Shown here in pieces: positions 19,056 to 28,431 of a DNA stretch of 64,000 nt. The notes beneath the pieces are model-generated. The model was not told the origin of the DNA. It did not search any database and saw nothing but the letters and a program-made list of their open reading frames with translations. Source of the stretch: Sphingomonas azotifigens NBRC 15497 (lineage in GTDB: Bacteria > Pseudomonadota > Alphaproteobacteria > Sphingomonadales > Sphingomonadaceae); the NCBI RefSeq assembly GCF_002091475.1, contig NZ_BCTR01000003.1:39928-103927 (forward strand), in the 5' to 3' direction. Position numbers and translations under genes: made by a program. Every line of letters starts with the position of its first letter. Positions within the stretch are counted from its first letter, which is position 1.

Positions 19056-19619
19056 ATGTCCTGGCTTCGCCCGATCGACGCCTGGTTCGCGTCGGCCATC
19101 CTGCCGCACGAGGCGGCGCTGCTCCAGCAGGCGCGGCGCTGGACGGGCGACCCGGACGAGGCGCGCGACCTGCTGCACGAAGCCTATGCCCAACTGCTCC
19201 AGCTGCAGGCTTGGGAGGGGATCGCCAACCCGCCGGCCTATGCCGTGCGGACGATCCGCAACTGCGCCCTGCAGCGCATGCGCCGCGCCCGCATCGTGCC
19301 GATGCGGCAGTTCGCCGCCCTGGAGGAGGTGGAATTTCCCGATCCCGCGCCGGACAGCTTCGCGGTAGCGAGCGGGCGCGAGGAGCTGGCGCGGATGATC
19401 GCAGCCGTCGATGCGCTGCCGCCGATGTGCCGCCGAGTCGTCCAGCTGCGCAAGTTCGAGGAGATGGCGCCGCGCGCGATCGCCGAATTGCTGGGGATCA
19501 GCCTGTCGACCGTCGAGACGCATCTCGCACGCGGCACGCTGGCGGTGGCGCGGGCGCTCCGCGCCGAGGCGAGCGACGGCCCGGCGCCCGCAAAGGCGCC
19601 TGCCCGCCGCAAGGCGTGA
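19056..19619 (+). CDS. ECF (FecI-like) RNA polymerase sigma factor, module 1
   Basis: This 187-aa protein is the usual size for an ECF sigma factor. Region 2 reads DPDEARDLLHEAYAQLLQ and VRTIRNCALQRMRRAR. Region 4 reads LPPMCRRVVQLRKFEEM followed by the helix-turn-helix ELLGISLSTVETHLARG. ATG 19056 gives an N-terminus (MSWLRPIDAWF) that matches the start of the second sigma factor in the window (MSWLRDIDRWF). A GTG 33 nt upstream is an alternative. The gene lies between an STN-TBDR and fecR, so it is predicted to be controlled by FecR and to transcribe the receptor and probably fecR. Confidence 0.92.
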   Translation: MSWLRPIDAWFASAILPHEAALLQQARRWTGDPDEARDLLHEAYAQLLQLQAWEGIANPPAYAVRTIRNCALQRMRRARIVPMRQFAALEEVEFPDPAPDSFAVASGREELARMIAAVDALPPMCRRVVQLRKFEEMAPRAIAELLGISLSTVETHLARGTLAVARALRAEASDGPAPAKAPARRKA

Positions 19620-19626
19620 GCGGCGC

Positions 19627-19655
19627 AGTAGCGGTTTTGCCGGCGGCGCGCATCG
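19627..19655 (+). promoter_or_regulatory. Candidate ECF-sigma promoter of fecR1
   Basis: AGTAGCGGTT-N14-CATCG, with both halves and the spacing identical to the element at 15865. It starts 69 nt before the fecR1 start codon and 8 nt after the sigma stop. It suggests fecR (and phoD) can be transcribed independently of the sigma gene. Confidence 0.5.
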
Positions 19656-19695
19656 TTCATACACGCGCCATGCGCGAAGAGATGGACGGCACCCG

Positions 19696-20679
19696 TTGAG
19701 CGAACCGCAGGATCAGGACCCGATCGAGGCAGAGGCGGCGGCGTGGCTGGCGGCGCTCGACTGCGGCCGTGCGGATCCCGCCGCGTTCGAGGCGTGGCGG
19801 GCGGCCGATCCGGCCCATGCGATCGCGTTCATCCGGCTCAACCAGGCATGGCGCGGGCTGGACCGCTTTGCGCGCACCGCCGCCAAACCGGGTGCGCCCG
19901 AAGCTCCGGTGTCGGAGGAGGTGGAGGTGCCGGTACGCCCGGCGCGGCGTCGCCTGCTTCAGGCTGCGGGGCTGGGCGCGGTCGCAGCCGGCGCGGGCGT
20001 TGCGCTCAGCCTGCAGCGGGCTGCCGCGCATACGGTGGAGACCGCGGTGGGCGAGCGGCAGCGTTTCTATGTCGACGAGCGCGCCTGTTTCGATCTCAAC
20101 ACCGCCAGCCGGTTGCGCTGGTGGCGCAGCGGCCAGGGGCTGGAAGTCGCGCTGGAACGCGGCCAGCTCCGGCTCGATCTCGCCCCTGGAGCGCCCGCGT
20201 GCACGGTGCATGCCGGCCCTGCGACACTGCAGCTGGGAAGCGGCGCGTTCGATCTGCGGCTGCTCGCGCCCGAACGCGTGGATGTCGTCGCGATCAGCGG
20301 CGAAGCGGAACTGCTCGCCCGCAAGGGCGGCGCGGGGGCGGTGCGGCTGACCCGGCGCCATGCGGTGTCGGTCTCGGCGGAGGCGCCGGCGATCCCCCGG
20401 CCGGTGGCCGAGGACGCGCTGCGCGCCCGGTCCGCCTGGCGCGAGGGCGAACTGATCTTCGAAGGGCAGACGCTCGCCGAGGCCGTGGCCGAATATAACC
20501 GCTATCTGCGCACCCCGATGGTGCTCGGCGATGCCGAGGCCGGGCGGCTGCGGCTGGGCGGGCGCTTTCTCACCAGCGATCCCAGCGAATTTCTCCAGGC
20601 GCTGGCGCTGAACTTCGGGCTGCGCGCCGAGCACCGGCCCGATCGCATCCTGCTCTACCGCGAAAGAACCGCGCCATGA
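19696..20679 (+). CDS. FecR-family anti-sigma/sigma regulator, module 1
   Basis: This 327-aa inner-membrane regulator couples receptor occupancy to sigma activity. A cytoplasmic FecR N-terminal domain (about residues 10-60, AAAWLAALDCGRADPAAFEAW) is followed by one membrane helix near residue 90-112 (LQAAGLGAVAAGAGVALSL). The periplasmic FecR domain contains VGERQRFYVDERACFDLNTA. A C-terminal STN-like domain follows (AEYNRYLRTPMVLGD). The only workable start in this frame is TTG 19696; the reading frame extends further upstream but has no ATG or GTG near the sigma stop, and no strong Shine-Dalgarno is visible. Its stop overlaps the start of the phosphatase gene by 4 nt (ATGA), implying translational coupling. 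Confidence 0.9.
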   Translation: MSEPQDQDPIEAEAAAWLAALDCGRADPAAFEAWRAADPAHAIAFIRLNQAWRGLDRFARTAAKPGAPEAPVSEEVEVPVRPARRRLLQAAGLGAVAAGAGVALSLQRAAAHTVETAVGERQRFYVDERACFDLNTASRLRWWRSGQGLEVALERGQLRLDLAPGAPACTVHAGPATLQLGSGAFDLRLLAPERVDVVAISGEAELLARKGGAGAVRLTRRHAVSVSAEAPAIPRPVAEDALRARSAWREGELIFEGQTLAEAVAEYNRYLRTPMVLGDAEAGRLRLGGRFLTSDPSEFLQALALNFGLRAEHRPDRILLYRERTAP

Positions 20680-22259
20680 CCGATCCGTTCGCCGCCCCGT
20701 GGAACCGTCGCGCGCTGCTCTGCGCCAGCGGGGCAGGGGCTTCCGCTGGCCTGCTTCTGACCGCGGTGCGCGCCGCGGGGCTTTCCGCGCGGCCGCTGTT
20801 CACGCTGGGCGTCGCCTCCGGCGAGCCGCTGCCGCAAGGATTCGTGCTGTGGACGCGGCTGGCACCCGAGCCGCTGGCGATCGATGGCGGGATGCCGGCC
20901 CGCACGGTGCCGGTGCGCTGGGAAGTCGCCGAGGACGCGGCGTTCCGGCGGGTCGCCGCGCGCGGCACCGCGCTCGCCGAGCCGCGCTGGGGGCATTCGG
21001 TCCATGTCGAGGTTGCCGGCCTCCGTCCGGACCGCCCCTATTGGTATCGCTTCCTCGCCAATGGCGAGGCGAGCCCGATCGGGCGCACCCGCACCGCCCC
21101 TGCGGCCGATCAGCCGGTCGATCGCCTGCGCTTCTGCTTCGCCTCGTGCCAGAAATACGAGGCGGGGCAGTATGCCGGCCACCGCCTGATCGCGGCCGAA
21201 GCGCCCGATCTGGTGGTGTTCCTGGGCGACTATATCTACGAGAATGGTCCGCAGCAGGACGTGCGCATCCACCGCAATCCGGAACCGGTCGATCTGGGCG
21301 GCTACCGGGTGCGCTATGCCACCTACAAGACCGATCCGCTGCTCCAGGCGGCGCATCATGCCGCGCCCTGGGCGGTAATCTGGGACGATCACGAAGTCGC
21401 CAACGACTATGCCGATGCGGTGGACGAGGACAATGGCGATCCTGCCGCCTTTCTGCGCCGCCGGGCCGCCGCCTACCAGGCCTATTGGGAGCATATGCCG
21501 CTGCGCCGCGCGAGCATGCCGCAGGGCCCGGCGATGCAGCTCTATCGCAGTTTGCAATGGGGCCGCCTGGCCGCGTTCCAGCTGGTGGACGATCGACAGT
21601 ATCGCAGCGCCCGCCCGTGCCAGCCGCCTGAGCTCGCCGCGCAGCACCGGCCCTATCGCACGCGCACGCCCGATTGCCCCGAGCGGCGCGATCCCGCGCG
21701 CAGCATCCTCGGCGCGGCGCAGGAGCGTTGGCTGCACGATGCCTTCGCGCAATCGCGCGCGCAGTGGAACCTGCTCGCCCAGCAGACGCTGATGGCCGAT
21801 GCCCCGCGGCTCAACCCCGCGCATCTCGATGCCGCCCCGGATCAGTACACGCTCGACAATTGGGGCGGCTATCCCGCCACGCGCGAACGGATTCTGCGGC
21901 ACTGGCGCGATGCGAAGCTGGCCAACCCGCTGGTGCTGAGCGGCGACATCCACGCCTTCGCCGCGGTCGACCTGCTCGATCCGGACCGGCCGGACGCGCC
22001 GCCGATCGCCAGCGAATTCGTCGGCGGATCGCTGACGAGCAAGAACCACGATCCGCTGTTCAAGCAGAGCGCCGCGCGGACCCCCGGCTTTCGCTTCGCC
22101 GAACATCAGGTGCGGGGCTATGCCTCGGCGACGATGACTCCTGCGGAATGCGCGATCCGCTTCGTCGGACTGGAAGATCCCGCCAATCCCGACAGTCCGG
22201 CGCGGACACTGGCGCATTTCACCGTCGCTGCAGGACAGCGGGGCATGCGCGTCGGCTGA
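20676..22259 (+). CDS. phoD: PhoD-like alkaline phosphatase/phosphodiesterase (Tat-exported)
   Basis: This 527-aa secreted metallophosphoesterase of the PhoD family hydrolyses phosphomonoesters or diesters in the periplasm. The N-terminus has a twin-arginine signal (WNRRALLCASGAG). A PhoD N-terminal beta-domain follows (FTLGVASGEPLPQGFVLWTR). The metal-binding motifs FASCQ, LGDYIYE, WDDHEVANDYAD and LSGDIHAFA occur in the family order. ATG 20676 overlaps the fecR stop, so it belongs to the fecR operon. This placement ties the TBDR/sigma/FecR module to phosphate-ester use. The exact substrate cannot be read from sequence. Confidence 0.92.
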   Translation: MTDPFAAPWNRRALLCASGAGASAGLLLTAVRAAGLSARPLFTLGVASGEPLPQGFVLWTRLAPEPLAIDGGMPARTVPVRWEVAEDAAFRRVAARGTALAEPRWGHSVHVEVAGLRPDRPYWYRFLANGEASPIGRTRTAPAADQPVDRLRFCFASCQKYEAGQYAGHRLIAAEAPDLVVFLGDYIYENGPQQDVRIHRNPEPVDLGGYRVRYATYKTDPLLQAAHHAAPWAVIWDDHEVANDYADAVDEDNGDPAAFLRRRAAAYQAYWEHMPLRRASMPQGPAMQLYRSLQWGRLAAFQLVDDRQYRSARPCQPPELAAQHRPYRTRTPDCPERRDPARSILGAAQERWLHDAFAQSRAQWNLLAQQTLMADAPRLNPAHLDAAPDQYTLDNWGGYPATRERILRHWRDAKLANPLVLSGDIHAFAAVDLLDPDRPDAPPIASEFVGGSLTSKNHDPLFKQSAARTPGFRFAEHQVRGYASATMTPAECAIRFVGLEDPANPDSPARTLAHFTVAAGQRGMRVG

Positions 22260-22318
22260 TCGTCGGGGCAAGCCGGGGCCCCCTCGGATTCGATGCGAAG
22301 AAGATGGGTTGGGGGGCG

Positions 22319-23392
22319 CTACCCCGATGTCGCCGCCACGGGTTCGCGGCGTGGCAACAGGATGCGGAACATGGAGCGGTCCTCCGTCCGCAGATAGCGC
22401 GCCTCGCCGCCATGCGCGCGGGCGATCGCCTGCACCACCGCCAGGCCGAGTCCGGACCCGCGCGACGGGCCCGGACCTCGCACGAACTGGCGAAACGCAT
22501 CGACTTCAAGGCCGGCAGCGAGACCGGGCCCTTCGTCCGCCACGGTGAGCACCGCCATGTCCCCGGCGAACGCGGTCGTGATGCGCACCGTGCACCGATC
22601 GGCGTGGCGTACGGCATTGTCCGTCAGGGCGATCACCGCCTGTCGGATGCGGATCCGATCCGCCCGTACGATCCCGGGTTGCAGGTCCAGCTCGAGCCCG
22701 AAGCCCGCCGGCGCCAGCATGGCCGAGAGGGTGGGGGCCAGCGCCGCGAGCTCGGCGGCAAGATCGATATCGGCGAGCTCGACTTCCAGCCGGCCGCTAT
22801 CGGCCAGGCTGACGCTGCGCAGATCCTCGACCAGCCGCGTCAGCCCCTCGACCTGGACGAGCAGCCCCGCCACCAGCTGGGCGTCGAGCGCGAACACGCC
22901 GTCCTGGGCGCCTTGCAGCCGCCCCCGCAGCACCGTGAGCGGTGTACGCAGCTCATGCGCGATTTGCGCGTTCCAGACCTGCACGTTTTCCGACATCCGC
23001 TGGAGGCGGTCTGCCATCGCGTTGAAGTCGGCGATCAGGCGCGAGGTCTCGCCATGGGCATCCGGGCTCGGATCGATCCGCGTGGCGAGATCGCCCTCGG
23101 CGATCCGTCGGGCCGCGTCGCCCACCGCACCCAGCGGGCGGACGATCCGCCGTGCCACGCGCACGGCCACCGCCAGGGATATCCCGACCCCCGCCACGCA
23201 TGCGGCGAGCGTGATGCCGATATCCAGCCCGGTGGTGTCCTCGACCCCCGGCGGCAGCGGCGCGACCACGCGCAGCCGCTCGAGCACGCCATAGACGAGG
23301 TAGAAAGCCGCCGTGCTGACGATGGTCGCCATCGTCGCCAGGGCAGCCATCGCGACCCCCAATTGCCGGGCCAGGCTGATCCGCTTGGTCAT
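22319..23392 (-). CDS. Sensor histidine kinase (BaeS/OmpR-partner type)
   Basis: This 357-aa membrane kinase has two transmembrane helices (about residues 10-34 and 56-80) flanking a very short periplasmic loop. A HAMP linker (RRIVRPLGAVGDAARRIAEGD) comes next. The HisKA domain carries the phospho-acceptor His146 in AHELRTPLTVLRG. The HATPase_c domain has an N box (ALTDNAVRHAD), G1 (VADEGPGLAAG) and G2 (SRGSGLGLAVVQ). Its ATG overlaps the response-regulator stop by 4 nt, so both are co-translated from the minus strand. The short sensor loop suggests sensing of membrane stress or membrane-bound compounds. It is divergent from the RND operon and probably controls it. Confidence 0.93.
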   Translation of the reverse strand: MTKRISLARQLGVAMAALATMATIVSTAAFYLVYGVLERLRVVAPLPPGVEDTTGLDIGITLAACVAGVGISLAVAVRVARRIVRPLGAVGDAARRIAEGDLATRIDPSPDAHGETSRLIADFNAMADRLQRMSENVQVWNAQIAHELRTPLTVLRGRLQGAQDGVFALDAQLVAGLLVQVEGLTRLVEDLRSVSLADSGRLEVELADIDLAAELAALAPTLSAMLAPAGFGLELDLQPGIVRADRIRIRQAVIALTDNAVRHADRCTVRITTAFAGDMAVLTVADEGPGLAAGLEVDAFRQFVRGPGPSRGSGLGLAVVQAIARAHGGEARYLRTEDRSMFRILLPRREPVAATSG

Positions 23393-24066
23393 CCCCGCGA
23401 CCAGAGCCGGTAGCCGACCCCGCGCACGCCCTCCGGCATGTCGGCGGCGCCGGCCTGTTCCAGCTTGCGGCGCAGCTTGCTGATGTGGCTGTCCACCGTC
23501 CGGTCGAGCGCGTCCGATCCCGGCAGGCAGGCATCGACCAGCTCGCTGCGCGAAAAGACTCGGGTCGGCGTGCGCGCCATATGGCTGAGCAGGCGGAACT
23601 CGGTAAGCGTCAGCGCTACCTCGCCGCGGTCGGTGCGGACGAGATGGGCGACGGTGTCGATCTCGACCGGGCCGACGCGCAGCACGCCCGCCGCGGCCGC
23701 GGCACCTGCCCGGCGCAGCACCGCCTTCACCCGCGCGACCACCTCGACCGGGTTGAACGGCTTGACCACATAATCGTCGGCACCGACGCGCAGCGCCTGG
23801 AGCTTGTCGATATCCTGGTCGAGCGCGGTGATGACCAGCACCGGCGTGCTGCCCCGGCGGCGCACCTCGGACAGCACCTCCCAGCCGTCGACCAGCGGCA
23901 TCGACAGGTCGAGCAGCAGGACATCGGGCTTGAGCGCCAGATGCAGGTCCAGCGCGGTGCGCCCGTCGCCTGCCTGCACGGTGCGGAAGCCTTCGCGCTC
24001 CAGATAGGCGCGGAGGATGTCGGCGATGTCGCGCGCGTCCTCGGCGATCAGCGCGAGCGGGTTCAT
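23389..24066 (-). CDS. OmpR/BaeR-family response regulator
   Basis: This 225-aa protein has a receiver domain with the acidic pair E9/D10 and phospho-acceptor D53 (LLLDLSMPLVDGW), and a conserved Lys in VVKPFNPVEVVARVKAVL. A C-terminal winged helix carries LTLTEFRLLSHMARTPTRVFSR and the recognition-helix region DRTVDSHISKLRRKLE. ATG 24066 is the only start giving a normal receiver N-terminus (MNPLALIAEDARD). It is transcribed away from the RND pump operon. A tandem direct repeat between them (24131-24152) is a plausible binding site. Confidence 0.93.
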   Translation of the reverse strand: MNPLALIAEDARDIADILRAYLEREGFRTVQAGDGRTALDLHLALKPDVLLLDLSMPLVDGWEVLSEVRRRGSTPVLVITALDQDIDKLQALRVGADDYVVKPFNPVEVVARVKAVLRRAGAAAAAGVLRVGPVEIDTVAHLVRTDRGEVALTLTEFRLLSHMARTPTRVFSRSELVDACLPGSDALDRTVDSHISKLRRKLEQAGAADMPEGVRGVGYRLWSRG

Positions 24067-24130
24067 GGGGTGCGGGCTCCGACGGGCATAGCGCTTCCTA
24101 TCAGCGGAGCCGGCAACGCCGCCAGTCGGC

Positions 24131-24152
24131 CTCCACATAGTCTCCACACAAT
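24131..24152. promoter_or_regulatory. Tandem 11-bp direct repeat, candidate response-regulator site
   Basis: CTCCACATAGT is followed directly by CTCCACACAAT, with 9 of 11 positions identical. One helical turn between half-sites is the usual geometry for OmpR/PhoB-family dimers. It lies in the 126-nt gap between the divergent response regulator and RND adaptor, so it could serve both promoters. Binding is inferred. Confidence 0.45.
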
Positions 24153-24192
24153 CTCGATGCGGTCGCAACCACGTGCCCGGATAGGCGCGGCC

Positions 24193-25317
24193 ATGATCGG
24201 ATCCCTTGCTTTCCCCCGCGCCATTGTGCGGACCTTGCCGGCCGCACTGGTGCTCGCCGGCTGTTCCGCCGAGCCGCCGCGTGACTCCGCCCCCGAGGTC
24301 GAGGTGCGCACGCTGCGCGTCGCGCCGAGCCCGGTTGCGCCTACCGACGAACTGCCGGGCCGCGTCGTCGCGTTCCGTACCGCCGAGATCCGGCCGCAGG
24401 TGGGCGGCATGCTCACGCGGCGTTCGTTCGAGCAGGGCGCGGCGGTGCGGGCCGGCCAGCTGCTGTTCCAGATCAACCCGGCGCCGTTCCGCGCCGATGC
24501 CGATAGCGCACGCGCCACGGTGGAGAAGGCCGCCACGGCCTATACCCGTGCACGCACCCAGGCGGACCGGCTGAAGCCGCTGGTCGATACCGATGCGATC
24601 AGCCGGCAGAGCTATGACGATGCCGTGGCGGCCTGGAAGCAGGCTGCCGCCGAGCTGGCCGAGGCGCGCGCCGCGCTGCGCCGCCGCCAGGTCGACCTGG
24701 GCTTTGCGCGAATCGTCGCGCCGATCTCCGGTCGCATCGGCGCCGCCAACCTTACCGAAGGCGCGCTGGTCACCGCCGCCGACACCGCGCCGCTGGCGAC
24801 GATACAGCAGATCGACCGCGTCTATGTCGATGTCCGCCAGCCGGCCGAGCGCTACGCCGCGCTGCGCGAGGCCGGCGGTACGGCAGGGCCGGTGGAGATC
24901 GTGACGGCCTCGGGGGCAGTGCATCCGGTGAAGGGCCGCATCCTCTTTTCCGGCATCGCCGTCGATCCCGGCACCGGCGATGCGCTGGTGCGGGTGGAGG
25001 TCGCCAATCCCGGCGAGCGGCTGCTGCCCGGCATGTTCGTCCGCGCGCGGCTACCGCGCCCCGGTATGTCCGCTGCGCTTACGGTGCCGCAACAGGCGGT
25101 GACTCGCGCCGACGACGGGACCGCCCAGCTTGCGGTGGTCGATACCCAGGACCGGGTACATGTGCGGCGGGTCCAGCTCGGCCCGATCGTCGACGGGCGC
25201 TATGTGGTCCTCGCGGGCCTTCGCGCCGGCGAAGTGGTGATCGTCGAGGGGCAGGACCGCGTCCAGCCCGATACGCCGGTGAAGCAGATCCCCTGGCAAA
25301 GCGGCGCGGCGCGCTGA
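24193..25317 (+). CDS. RND efflux periplasmic adaptor, lipoprotein
   Basis: This 374-aa AcrA/MexA-type membrane-fusion protein has a lipoprotein signal peptide with lipobox LAGC (Cys ~23), so it should be anchored to the inner membrane facing the periplasm. The barrel-sandwich half (IRPQVGGMLTRRSFEQGAAV and LGFARIVAPISGRIGAANL) brackets an alpha-helical hairpin rich in Ala, Arg and Glu. Beta-barrel and membrane-proximal domains follow (VTVPQQAVTRADDG). ATG 24193 is the first codon giving this signal. The gene is 1 nt from the pump gene and two genes from the outer-membrane factor, forming a complete tripartite operon. Confidence 0.93.
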   Translation: MIGSLAFPRAIVRTLPAALVLAGCSAEPPRDSAPEVEVRTLRVAPSPVAPTDELPGRVVAFRTAEIRPQVGGMLTRRSFEQGAAVRAGQLLFQINPAPFRADADSARATVEKAATAYTRARTQADRLKPLVDTDAISRQSYDDAVAAWKQAAAELAEARAALRRRQVDLGFARIVAPISGRIGAANLTEGALVTAADTAPLATIQQIDRVYVDVRQPAERYAALREAGGTAGPVEIVTASGAVHPVKGRILFSGIAVDPGTGDALVRVEVANPGERLLPGMFVRARLPRPGMSAALTVPQQAVTRADDGTAQLAVVDTQDRVHVRRVQLGPIVDGRYVVLAGLRAGEVVIVEGQDRVQPDTPVKQIPWQSGAAR

Positions 25318-25318
25318 G

Positions 25319-28300
25319 ATGCCCCAGTTCTTCATCCATCGCCCGGTCTTCGCCTGGGTCATCGCCATCGCGATCGTGCTGCTGGGCGTGCTCGCCATCC
25401 CGCAGATGCCGGTCGCGCGCTTCCCCAGCGTCGCGCCGCCGACGGTCAGCATCTACGCGAGCTACCCGGGGGCCACGCCGCAGACGCTGAACGACAGCGT
25501 CGTCTCGCTGATCCAGCGCGAGCTTTCGGGCGTGAAGAACCTGCTCTATTTCGAGAGCTCGGCCGATACGTCGGGATCGGCGACGGTCACTGCCACCTTC
25601 CGCCCGGGCACCAATCCCGAGATGGCGCAGGTCGACGTGCAGAACCGGCTCAAGGCGATCGAAGCCCGGCTGCCGCAGGTGGTGCGCCAGACCGGCGTGA
25701 CGGTCGAATCCGCCTCGTCCGGCTTTCTGATGATCGTCAGCCTGCTTTCGGACGGGCGGCAGGACGAGGTCGCGCTTTCCGATTACATGACGCGCAACAT
25801 CGTCGACGAGCTGAAGCGCGTGCCCGGCGTCGGCCGCGTCCAGAATTTCTCTGCGGAGCGGGCGATGCGGATCTGGATCGATCCGGCGAAGCTCGCCGGG
25901 TTCGGCCTTACCGCCGCCGACGTGACGGCCGCGATCGCCGAGCAGAATGTCCAGATCGCGCCCGGCGCGCTGGGGGCGGAGCCGACGGCGAACGGCCAGC
26001 GCGTGCTGGTGCCGCTCACCGCCGACGGCCAGCTCAAGACGCCGGAGGATTTCGCCCGGGTGATCCTGAAGGCGAATCCCGATGGGTCCAGCGTCACGCT
26101 CGACAAGGTCGCGCGGATCGAGCTGGGCCGGCAGAGCTTCGGCAACGCCACGCGCGAGGCCGGCAAGGTCGCTGCCTCGGCCGCGATCCAGCTGAGCCCG
26201 GGCGCCAACGCCGTCGCCACCTCGCAGGCGGTGCGTGCGCGCATGGCCGAGCTGGCGCGCGCGCTGCCGCCGGGGATGAGCTGGTCGGCGCCGTTCGATA
26301 CCGCGCCGTTCGTGCGCATCTCGATCGAGAAGGTGCTGCACACGCTGGCCGAGGCGATGCTGCTCGTCTTCCTGGTGATGTACCTGTTCCTGCAGAAGGT
26401 CCGCTACACGCTGATCCCGGCGATCGTCGCGCCGATCGCGCTGCTCGGCACGATCGCGGTGATGCTGGCGGCGGGCTATTCGATCAACGTGCTCACCATG
26501 TTCGGCATGGTGCTGGCGATCGGCATCATCGTCGACGATGCGATCGTCGTGGTCGAGAATGTCGAACGGCTGATGCACGAGGAGCATCTGTCGCCGCGCG
26601 ACGCCACGTCCCGGGCGATGCGCGAGATTACGCCGGCGGTGATCGGCATCACCCTCGTGCTGTCGGCGGTGTTCATCCCCATGGCGTTCGCGTCGGGATC
26701 GGTGGGCACCATCTATCGCCAATTCTCGATGGCGATGGCGGTGTCGATCCTGTTCTCCGCCTTCCTCGCCCTCACGCTCACGCCCGCGCTGTGCGCCACG
26801 CTGCTCGAGCCGCTGGACGAGGCACCGCGCAAGCACCGCTTCTTCGCCTGGTTCGATCGGCAGTTCGATGCCGCGACCCGGCGCTACCAGGGCTGGGTGC
26901 GCGCGCTGCTGAAGCGGAGCGCGCGGATGATGCTGGTGTTCGCCGGCATCGTCGCGCTGCTGGGCGTGGCCTTGCTCAACCTTCCCTCGTCGTTCCTGCC
27001 CGAAGAGGATCAGGGCTATTTCATGACCAGCTTCCAGCTCCCCGCCGACGCCACTTCCGCCCGCACGCTGGAGGCGGTGCAGGCGTTCGAGCGGCACATG
27101 CACGGCCGCCCCGGCATCGATACCACCGAGGCGATCCTCGGCTTCGGCTTTTCGGGCTCGGGCCCCAACGCCGCGATGGTGTTCACCATGCTGAAGGACT
27201 GGGGCGCGCGTGCCGGCACCGACGTGCGCCGCGAAGTCGCCGCCGCCGATGCCGCGATGGCAAGCGCGGTGCACGAAGGCCAGGTGATGAACCTGATGCC
27301 GCCGGCGATCGACGAACTCGGCACCTCGTCGGGCTTCACGCTGCGGCTGGAGGATCGCGCGGGCAAGGGGCGGCAGGCGCTGTTCGCCGCGCGCGACCTG
27401 CTGCTCGGCTATGCGGCGCGCAGCAGCAAGCTGGCGAACGTCTATGCCGAGGGGCTGCCCGCCGGCACCAGCGTGCGGCTGGACGTCGACCGCGCCAAGG
27501 CGCGCGCGCTCGGCGTGTCGTTCGCGTCGATCAGCGACATGATCGGCACGGCGCTCGGCAGCAGCTATGTCAACGACTTCCCCAACCAGGGGCGGCTGCA
27601 GCAGGTGATCGTGCAGGCCGATGCCAAGGATCGCATGAACCTGGACGACGTGCTGCGGTTGCGGGTGCGCGGTGCCGAGGGCAGGACGGTCGCGCTCGCC
27701 GAACTGGTGACGCCGGTCTGGAGCACCAGTCCGCTCCAGCTTTCGACCTATAACGGCTATCCTTCGGTCAGCATCACCGGCAGCGCCGCCCCCGGTACGT
27801 CGAGCGGGGAGGCGATGCGCGAGATGGAAGCACTTGCGGCGCAGTTGTCGCCGGGCTTTGCGATCGAATGGACCGGCCAGTCGCTGCAGGAGCGCGACGC
27901 CGGCGCGCAGGCGCCGATGCTCCTCCTGCTGTCGATGCTGGTCGTGTTCCTGGTGCTGGCAGCCTTGTACGAAAGCTGGTCGATCCCGGTGGCGGTGATG
28001 CTGGTGGTGCCGCTTGGCCTGATCGGCGCAGTGTCCGCGGTGGCGCTGCGGGGCATGTCGAACGACGTGTTCTTCAAGGTCGGGCTGATCACCATCATCG
28101 GGCTGAGCGCCAAGAACGCGATCCTGATCGTCGAATTCGCCAAGCAGTATCGCGCGGCCGGCAGCAGCCTGGTCGAGGCTGCGATCGCCGCGGCGCGGGT
28201 GCGGCTGCGCCCGATCGTGATGACCAGCCTCGCCTTCACGCTGGGCGTCGTGCCGCTGATGCTGGCGGGCGGGCCGAGCGCGGAGACGCAGCATGCGATC

Positions 28301-28429
28301 GGCACCGGCGTGTTCGGGGGCATGATCACGGGTACCGTGCTCGCGCTGATCTTCGTGCCCGTATTCTTCGTGGTTGTGGTGGGGCTGGCCGAGCGCTGGC
28401 GTACCCGCGGAACGGGCCGGGAGGCGTGA
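25319..28429 (+). CDS. RND efflux pump, HAE1 family (AcrB/MexB-like)
   Basis: This 1036-aa proton-driven inner-membrane transporter has full family length and about 12 predicted membrane helices in two halves. It opens with FFIHRPVFAWVIAIAIVL, the typical RND N-terminus. The proton-relay Asp pair is in GIIVDDAIVVVENVERLM. Porter-domain motifs include PPTVSIYASYPGATPQT, and the second half ends with GLSAKNAILIVEFAKQ and GVVPLMLAGGPSAETQHAIG. It would export hydrophobic drugs, detergents or solvents through the adaptor and the NodT-type channel encoded 2 nt downstream. Substrate range is not predictable from sequence. Confidence 0.95.
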   Translation: MPQFFIHRPVFAWVIAIAIVLLGVLAIPQMPVARFPSVAPPTVSIYASYPGATPQTLNDSVVSLIQRELSGVKNLLYFESSADTSGSATVTATFRPGTNPEMAQVDVQNRLKAIEARLPQVVRQTGVTVESASSGFLMIVSLLSDGRQDEVALSDYMTRNIVDELKRVPGVGRVQNFSAERAMRIWIDPAKLAGFGLTAADVTAAIAEQNVQIAPGALGAEPTANGQRVLVPLTADGQLKTPEDFARVILKANPDGSSVTLDKVARIELGRQSFGNATREAGKVAASAAIQLSPGANAVATSQAVRARMAELARALPPGMSWSAPFDTAPFVRISIEKVLHTLAEAMLLVFLVMYLFLQKVRYTLIPAIVAPIALLGTIAVMLAAGYSINVLTMFGMVLAIGIIVDDAIVVVENVERLMHEEHLSPRDATSRAMREITPAVIGITLVLSAVFIPMAFASGSVGTIYRQFSMAMAVSILFSAFLALTLTPALCATLLEPLDEAPRKHRFFAWFDRQFDAATRRYQGWVRALLKRSARMMLVFAGIVALLGVALLNLPSSFLPEEDQGYFMTSFQLPADATSARTLEAVQAFERHMHGRPGIDTTEAILGFGFSGSGPNAAMVFTMLKDWGARAGTDVRREVAAADAAMASAVHEGQVMNLMPPAIDELGTSSGFTLRLEDRAGKGRQALFAARDLLLGYAARSSKLANVYAEGLPAGTSVRLDVDRAKARALGVSFASISDMIGTALGSSYVNDFPNQGRLQQVIVQADAKDRMNLDDVLRLRVRGAEGRTVALAELVTPVWSTSPLQLSTYNGYPSVSITGSAAPGTSSGEAMREMEALAAQLSPGFAIEWTGQSLQERDAGAQAPMLLLLSMLVVFLVLAALYESWSIPVAVMLVVPLGLIGAVSAVALRGMSNDVFFKVGLITIIGLSAKNAILIVEFAKQYRAAGSSLVEAAIAAARVRLRPIVMTSLAFTLGVVPLMLAGGPSAETQHAIGTGVFGGMITGTVLALIFVPVFFVVVVGLAERWRTRGTGREA

Positions 28430-28431
28430 CG

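Noticed and set aside
19411..19695. N-terminal extension of FecR1 into the sigma gene
   Set aside because: Arg-rich out-of-frame reading of the sigma gene; the conserved FecR N-terminal domain begins right after TTG 19696.
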